18,755 nucleotides of DNA from assembly GCA_004555655.1 (NCBI GenBank), contig SFHJ01000036.1:1-18755 (forward strand). The letters are read 5' to 3'. This document shows, in pieces, positions 13,930-18,755 of this stretch; within the stretch, counting starts at the first letter, position 1, and each line of letters begins with the position of its first letter. This DNA is from Clostridiales bacterium (GTDB taxonomy: Bacteria; Bacillota; Clostridia; Oscillospirales; Oscillospiraceae). The notes under the pieces were generated by a model that was not told the origin of the DNA, did not search any database, and was given only the letters and a program-made list of their open reading frames with translations. Made by a program: the position numbers and the translations under genes.

Positions 13930-15671
13930 TCAAACGCCTGATTGGCTGTGTCCGGGAATACCGCACGCCGACGCTTCTGACTCCGCTGTTCATGGTCGGC
14001 GAAGTTATCTGCGAATGCGTCATTCCCCTGCTTACGGCCAGCCTCATCAACAACATCCAGGCCGGCTGCGGCATGGATGTGATACTGCAGCACGGACTGA
14101 AGCTGCTCGTCATTGCAATGCTTGCGCTTGCGTTCGGCGTTGCATCCGGCTGGTTCTGCGCCACTGCGTCGGCAGGTTTTGCCAAAAACCTCCGGCACGA
14201 TCTGTATTATAAGGTGCAGGACTTCTCCTTTGCCAACATCGACAGGTTCTCTACCTCGTCTCTTGTGACGCGCCTGACTACCGACGTCTCGAACGTCCAG
14301 CAGGCATTTATGATGCTCATCCGCACGGCCGTCCGCGCGCCGCTGATGCTCGTGTTCGCGGTCATCATGTCCGTGAGCGTGGGAAAAAAGCTCTCGCTTG
14401 TATTTGCGGCCACTATTCCGGTATTGCTGTTCGGGCTGTCGCTTCTCATTTACAAGGCGCTGCCGCTGTTCCGCGCGGTGTTCAAGAAGTACGACAGGCT
14501 CAACAACTCCGTACAGGAAAACATTCAGGCCATGCGTGTGGTCAAGAGCTTCGTGCGCGAGGACTATGAGACGCAGAAGTTCACCGCCGCGTCCGACGAC
14601 GTACGCAAGGACTTCCTGCGCGCGGAAAAAATTCTTGCGCTCAATAATCCCCTCATGCAGCTGTGCGTCTACGCAGGTATGATTCTGATCTCCTTCTTTG
14701 CCGCAAAGCTCATCATCGCCTCCGGCGGCACCTATCTGAACGTGGGCTCGCTCACAAGTATGATTACCTACTCGATGCAGATTCTGATGAGCCTGATGAT
14801 GCTTTCGATGATCTTTGTCATGCTCACCATGGCCTCCGCCTCGGTCAAGCGAATTGCAGAGGTGCTCAGTGAGACGAGCGACCTGCACAACCCGGAAAAC
14901 CCTGTTTACGAGGTACCGGACGGCAGCGTTGATTTTGACCACGTCAGCTTCAAATACTCTGCCCGCGCCGACCGCATGGCGCTGTCTGATATCGACCTGC
15001 ACATCAAGTCCGGCCAGACTGTCGGTATTCTGGGCGGCACGGGTTCGTCCAAGACCAGCCTTGTGCAGCTCATCTCGCGGCTGTATGACGCAAGCGAGGG
15101 TACCGTTCGCGTCGGCGGTATCGACGTGCGGCGCTATGATCTTGAGACGCTCCGCAATCAGGTTGCCGTCGTGCTGCAGAAAAACGTGCTTTTCTCCGGC
15201 ACGATCAAGGAAAACCTGCGCTGGGGCGACCCCGACGCGAGCGACGAAGAGCTTATGCGTATCTGCCGCCTGGCCTGCGCGGACGAATTCATTGAGCAGT
15301 TCCCCGACAAATACGACACATACATCGAACAGGGCGGTACAAACGTCTCCGGCGGGCAGAAGCAGCGGCTTTGCATTGCGCGTGCGCTTCTGAAAAAACC
15401 GAAGGTGCTGATTCTTGACGACTCGACCTCCGCTGTTGACACCAGGACCGACGCGAAGATCCGGCAGGCCTTCCGCACCGAGATCCCCGACACCACGAAG
15501 TTTATCATCGCACAGCGTGTCAGCTCCATTCAGGACGCGGACGTGATCGTCGTCATGGACAGCGGTTCGATCAGTGCCTGCGGCACACACGAGACGCTTC
15601 TCAAGACGAGCGATATCTACCGCGAGGTCTATGAGTCGCAGAACAAGGCAGGAGGTAAAGACAATGGCTAA
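13926..15671 (+). CDS. Heterodimeric ABC exporter, half with degenerate ATPase site
   Basis: A 581-residue half-transporter with six membrane helices (to about residue 310) and a C-terminal ATPase. Walker A is GGTGSSKTS (370-378) and the signature VSGGQ (474-478) is intact. The catalytic Glu after Walker B is Asp499 (VLILDD), and the H-loop His is Gln530 (IIAQR). These two changes are characteristic of the degenerate half of heterodimeric exporters such as LmrC/LmrD and TM287/TM288. The intact signature completes the active site on the partner encoded next. GGAGG precedes the start, which overlaps the MarR stop. Likely exports drugs or peptides; the substrate is unknown. Confidence 0.93.
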   Translation: MIKRLIGCVREYRTPTLLTPLFMVGEVICECVIPLLTASLINNIQAGCGMDVILQHGLKLLVIAMLALAFGVASGWFCATASAGFAKNLRHDLYYKVQDFSFANIDRFSTSSLVTRLTTDVSNVQQAFMMLIRTAVRAPLMLVFAVIMSVSVGKKLSLVFAATIPVLLFGLSLLIYKALPLFRAVFKKYDRLNNSVQENIQAMRVVKSFVREDYETQKFTAASDDVRKDFLRAEKILALNNPLMQLCVYAGMILISFFAAKLIIASGGTYLNVGSLTSMITYSMQILMSLMMLSMIFVMLTMASASVKRIAEVLSETSDLHNPENPVYEVPDGSVDFDHVSFKYSARADRMALSDIDLHIKSGQTVGILGGTGSSKTSLVQLISRLYDASEGTVRVGGIDVRRYDLETLRNQVAVVLQKNVLFSGTIKENLRWGDPDASDEELMRICRLACADEFIEQFPDKYDTYIEQGGTNVSGGQKQRLCIARALLKKPKVLILDDSTSAVDTRTDAKIRQAFRTEIPDTTKFIIAQRVSSIQDADVIVVMDSGSISACGTHETLLKTSDIYREVYESQNKAGGKDNG

Positions 15672-17628
15672 TCATTCCATGCCTGCGCGCGGGCCGGGAC
15701 GCGGCGGCCCGCGTTATGCCGGTAAGACGAACATGAAGGCGCTGGGCCGCCTGATCAAGCTGCTCTTCAAGGAGTATCCTGTCATGCTTACCATCGTCAT
15801 GGTCTGCATCGTCATCAGCGCACTCATCGGTGTTGCGCCGTCGGTGTATATCGAGACCATCACGAGCTATATCGAGCAGGGCCTTACCTCCGGCTGGGAC
15901 GCGGTGAAGGCTCCCATCCTGAAGGCCATCACCACCATGATCGGGCTGTATGTACTTGGCCTGATCTCCACGACCGTCTACACGCAGCTTATGGCGCATG
16001 TCACGCAGAACTTCCTGCACAAGCTGCGCACCGAAATGTTTGCCGGGATGCAGCGACTTCCCATCAAATTCTTTGACCAGAACAGCCGCGGCGACATCAT
16101 GAGCTACTACACCAACGACGCCGATACGCTGCGCCAGCTTGTCTCGCAGGCGCTGCCGCACCTGTTCTCCTCAGGGCTCGTCGTGCTGAGCTTGTTGTTC
16201 ATCATGTTCTATTACAGCATGCCGCTGATGCTGATCATCTTTGCAGGTATCTTCTTTATGTTCCGCGCCACGAAAACAGTCGGCGGCAAGTCCGCTTCGT
16301 TCTTTGTGCGCCAGCAGAAGTCGCTCGGCAAGGTTGAGGGCTACATCGAAGAGATGATGAACGGCCAGAAGGTCGTCAAGGTCTTCTGCCACGAGCGCGC
16401 AGCCGAGCAGGAATTTGACAAAATCAACGACCAGCTCTTCTCCGATGCACAAAACGCCAACCGGTTCTCCAACATCTTCGGGCCCATTATGAACAACATC
16501 GGCAACATTCTCTATGTGCTTATGGCATTCGTCGGCGGACTCTTCATCTGCTCCGGCGGCAGAATTCTGAATGTCTCATTCCAGAACCTGTTTGAAACCG
16601 GCTCGCTGCTCGCGCCCATGCCCATCGCCATTGTGGCAACGTTCCTCGGTATGACCAAGCAGTTTACCAACAACGTCTCGCAGGTCTCGCAGCAGATCAA
16701 CTCCGTCGCCATGGCGGTGGCCGGTTCCGAGCGCATTTTTGAGCTCATCGACCAGAAGCCCGAGGAGGATCACGGCGACGTCACGCTTGTCAACTGCCGT
16801 GAGGAAAACGGTGAGCTTGTCGAGTGCAATGATCGCACCGGCCAGTGGGCTTGGAAGTGCCCGCAGAACGACGGCGGCAGCACGCTCGTGCCGCTGCGCG
16901 GCGACGTGCGGTTCTTCGATGTGGACTTTGCCTATGAAGAAGGTAAGCCTGTACTTCACAATGTCTCACTCTATGCCAAGCCCGGCCAGAAGCTGGCCTT
17001 CGTCGGAGCGACAGGCGCAGGCAAGACGACCATCACGAACCTCATCAACCGCTTCTATGATATTGCCGACGGCAAGATCCGCTACGACGGCGTGAATATC
17101 AACCGCATCAAAAAATCGGACCTGCGCCACTCGCTCGGCATCGTGCTGCAGGACGTGAATCTCTTTACCGGCACGGTCATGGACAACATCCGCTACGGCA
17201 AGCTCGATGCGACCGACGACGAGTGCATCCGCGCGGCAAAGCTGGCAAACGCGCACGATTTCATCACGCGACTGCCCGACGGCTACAACACCATGCTCAC
17301 GTCCAACGGCGCGAACCTGTCCCAGGGCCAGCGGCAGCTGCTCTCCATCGCGCGTGCGGCCGTGGCCGACCCACCCGTCATGATTCTCGATGAAGCCACG
17401 TCCTCCATCGATACCAGAACTGAGCTTCTCGTGCAGCGCGGTATGGACGCTCTGATGCAAAACCGCACGGTCTTCGTCATTGCGCACAGGCTTTCCACCG
17501 TGCAGAACTCGAACGCCATTATGGTGCTCGACCACGGCCGCATCATTGAGCGCGGCACGCACGACGATCTGATTGCGCAGAAGGGCGTGTATTATCAGCT
17601 CTATACCGGCGCGTTTGAGCTTGAATAA
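15664..17628 (+). CDS. Heterodimeric ABC exporter, half with catalytic ATPase site
   Basis: The 654-residue partner half-transporter. A Gly/Arg-rich N-terminus (PARGPGRGGPRYAGK) precedes six membrane helices. The ATPase has Walker A GATGAGKTT (448-456), Walker B VMILDE with catalytic Glu577, and His608 in the H-loop. Its signature is LSQGQ (552-556) instead of LSGGQ, so it faces the degenerate site of the partner. About 48 residues at 366-413, including NCREENGELVEC and TGQWAWKCP, are inserted between membrane and ATPase domains. The start is set by GGAGG 8 bases upstream; it overlaps the previous gene by 8 bases. Together the two genes encode one exporter with one working and one degenerate site. 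Confidence 0.94.
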   Translation: MANHSMPARGPGRGGPRYAGKTNMKALGRLIKLLFKEYPVMLTIVMVCIVISALIGVAPSVYIETITSYIEQGLTSGWDAVKAPILKAITTMIGLYVLGLISTTVYTQLMAHVTQNFLHKLRTEMFAGMQRLPIKFFDQNSRGDIMSYYTNDADTLRQLVSQALPHLFSSGLVVLSLLFIMFYYSMPLMLIIFAGIFFMFRATKTVGGKSASFFVRQQKSLGKVEGYIEEMMNGQKVVKVFCHERAAEQEFDKINDQLFSDAQNANRFSNIFGPIMNNIGNILYVLMAFVGGLFICSGGRILNVSFQNLFETGSLLAPMPIAIVATFLGMTKQFTNNVSQVSQQINSVAMAVAGSERIFELIDQKPEEDHGDVTLVNCREENGELVECNDRTGQWAWKCPQNDGGSTLVPLRGDVRFFDVDFAYEEGKPVLHNVSLYAKPGQKLAFVGATGAGKTTITNLINRFYDIADGKIRYDGVNINRIKKSDLRHSLGIVLQDVNLFTGTVMDNIRYGKLDATDDECIRAAKLANAHDFITRLPDGYNTMLTSNGANLSQGQRQLLSIARAAVADPPVMILDEATSSIDTRTELLVQRGMDALMQNRTVFVIAHRLSTVQNSNAIMVLDHGRIIERGTHDDLIAQKGVYYQLYTGAFELE

Positions 17629-17633
17629 TCTCT

Positions 17634-17673
17634 AAAATAGCCGCGGCAGGCCATTGTCTGCCGCGGCTATTTT
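17634..17673. terminator. Bidirectional terminator after the exporter operon
   Basis: AAAATAGCCGCGGCAG (17634-17649) pairs perfectly with CTGCCGCGGCTATTTT (17658-17673) around an 8-base loop. T residues follow the stem on both strands, serving the exporter operon (+) and the convergent small membrane protein (-). Confidence 0.92.
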
Positions 17674-17693
17674 CATGCCACAAGTTTCCGCCG

Positions 17694-18182
17694 TCAGTTC
17701 CCGCTTTTCGGCGCGTCACTTTCTTTTCTTCTTTTGGGCTTTGGCCTTTGCAGGCTCAACCGTGCATCGATCAACAGCCACACGAAAAAGCCCACGCAAA
17801 TATAAACGGGCTTGTCCATCCGCTTCTCACCGGCATGAACCAAGTCTCCGTCCGCCCAGCGGTAAGTATCGCGCCAGAAGAAACCGTCTACCTCGAGCAG
17901 CATCTCCGGCCCAAGCTCGCACACATACGCCCTTCGGTATCTGGAAAGCAGCACATCATCTTCAAGCGCGACAGCAGTATAGACGCCGTCTGCCGCAAAC
18001 ACGGTTATAGAGCTTTGCCTGCCATGGGCATAGGCAGTCACAGACTGTGCGGCCATTTCTCCGGCCTGCGCGGCGCACTGCTGCGGCGGCGCGCCGCCTG
18101 CAATGGGATAGCGGATCAGCCAGAACACAAGAACCGCCAGCGGCCATATCAACAGCCTAAGGAAAAACTTTTTCCAGTTCAC
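17694..18182 (-). CDS. Hypothetical membrane protein with two helices
   Basis: A 162-residue protein I do not recognise. It has an N-terminal membrane helix after a basic start (FFLRLLIWPLAVLVFWLIR), a soluble middle of about 90 residues with YTAVALEDDVLLSRYRRAYV and WRDTYRWADGD, a second helix near the C-terminus (VYICVGFFVWLLIDARL) and a basic tail (RPKPKRRK). GTG 18182 is chosen because GGAG lies 7 bases upstream (18190-18193); an in-frame TTG at 18218 lacks a clear site and would overlap the neighbouring gene. It probably belongs to the same transcript as the AT-rich gene upstream (14-base gap). The middle region may be extracellular. No function can be given. Confidence 0.7.
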   Translation of the reverse strand: MNWKKFFLRLLIWPLAVLVFWLIRYPIAGGAPPQQCAAQAGEMAAQSVTAYAHGRQSSITVFAADGVYTAVALEDDVLLSRYRRAYVCELGPEMLLEVDGFFWRDTYRWADGDLVHAGEKRMDKPVYICVGFFVWLLIDARLSLQRPKPKRRKESDAPKSGN

Positions 18183-18189
18183 GTCAGTA

Positions 18190-18193
18190 CTCC
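18190..18193 (-). promoter_or_regulatory. Ribosome binding site for the GTG start at 18182
   Basis: GGAG on the minus strand, 7 bases before GTG 18182, decides the start of the small membrane protein. Confidence 0.6.
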
Positions 18194-18196
18194 ATT

Positions 18197-18755
18197 CTAC
18201 CAGGAACGTACGCTCCAAATATATGCAGGATACATCGTCTGATAAATTTCAGCCGCAAAAACTTGATTATGACTTGAATATGTGCTCTTAGGATAATAGG
18301 AACCATCTACATGATTTTTCATTTTACCGTCATCACCCGTAAACGTGTAATTAATCCCAAAAAAGCTTCCAACTTTATTTGTGGACATATCTCTAAGATA
18401 ATATGTCATTTGATCATACGCGCAACTTACAATATAGTCTGGTATCACAAAATTCACTGCGCTTGTAGCAATAGAAAAACCAACCATTATCCATTTTGCT
18501 ATTGCAATCGCTGCGTCTGCAGAGCATAAAAACATGCTTATAATAGCAGAAGCAAAGCTAGCTAGACTTTGATAATTGTCATGAACATTATGGTTAATTC
18601 TCCCTGTCTCCTGCATATATGATACTTCTGTGCGGTATGTTCCGCTACTCATTCCATCATCATATGCAAAAGTAATGGTTCCCACATAAACCTGAGAAGC
18701 ACGTAACGTAATATTCTGCGGAACTCTCTCGGTGCAATACATATTTTTAATTTCT
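18197..18755 (-). CDS. AT-rich hypothetical protein, 5' end outside the window
   Basis: An open frame ending at a TAG (18197-18199) and running to the window edge. The first internal ATG is at 18742, but codons upstream stay open (EIKN before it), so the true start may be beyond the window. The visible 181 residues contain a hydrophobic stretch (SFASAIISMFLCSADAAIAI, then KWIMVGFSIATSAVNFVI) that looks like one or two membrane helices, and a Tyr/Ser/Asn-rich C-terminus (SYYPKSTYSSHNQVFAAEIY). Base composition is clearly more AT-rich than every other gene here. I recognise no family. A surface or secreted protein acquired by transfer is possible. Confidence 0.6.
   Translation of the reverse strand, partial: EIKNMYCTERVPQNITLRASQVYVGTITFAYDDGMSSGTYRTEVSYMQETGRINHNVHDNYQSLASFASAIISMFLCSADAAIAIAKWIMVGFSIATSAVNFVIPDYIVSCAYDQMTYYLRDMSTNKVGSFFGINYTFTGDDGKMKNHVDGSYYPKSTYSSHNQVFAAEIYQTMYPAYIWSVRSW

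Overview
The window looks like chromosomal DNA from a GC-rich, low-oxygen Firmicute, most likely a clostridial relative of the Oscillospiraceae. I infer this from strong AGGAGG-type ribosome binding sites, many iron-sulfur proteins, B. subtilis-like promoters, and the mix of ABC exporters and a FliB-family protein. No rRNA or other taxonomic marker is present, so the assignment is tentative. No phage, transposase, integrase or CRISPR sequence is visible.

Region 1 (1-6430, + strand): a tRNA-Thr(CGU) with its terminator is followed by a tight five-gene operon: hypB1, a flavoprotein resembling the Propionibacterium acnes polyunsaturated fatty acid isomerase, hypB2, a 952-residue iron-sulfur/FAD/NAD(P) oxidoreductase, and hypA. 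Two different HypB nickel GTPases and one HypA alternate with two redox flavoproteins. No hydrogenase, urease or hypCDEF gene lies beside them. This is the most unusual part of the window and the best candidate for an undescribed system, possibly nickel-dependent fatty-acid or lipid redox chemistry, or a link between hydrogenase maturation and lipid isomerisation.

Region 2 (6429-8761, - strand): a TetR regulator, ABC ATPase and ABC-2 permease form an overlapping three-gene operon. An inverted repeat across the TetR promoter is a likely autoregulatory operator.

Region 3 (8805-12182): three envelope or lipid genes with separate promoters: a membrane GT2 glycosyltransferase (-), a PlsC-type acyltransferase (+) and a PAP2 phosphatase (-). 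Their products could act on membrane lipids, but nothing in the sequence proves a shared pathway.

Region 4 (12204-17673, + strand): a FliB-family cysteine-rich protein, then a MarR regulator whose promoter carries a large palindrome, then two half-transporters. The two half-transporters have complementary degenerate ATPase motifs, as expected of a heterodimeric exporter.

Region 5 (17694-18755, - strand): a small two-helix membrane protein and an AT-rich hypothetical gene that runs off the window. The change in base composition suggests acquired DNA beginning here. No gene-free stretch exceeds about 210 bases.
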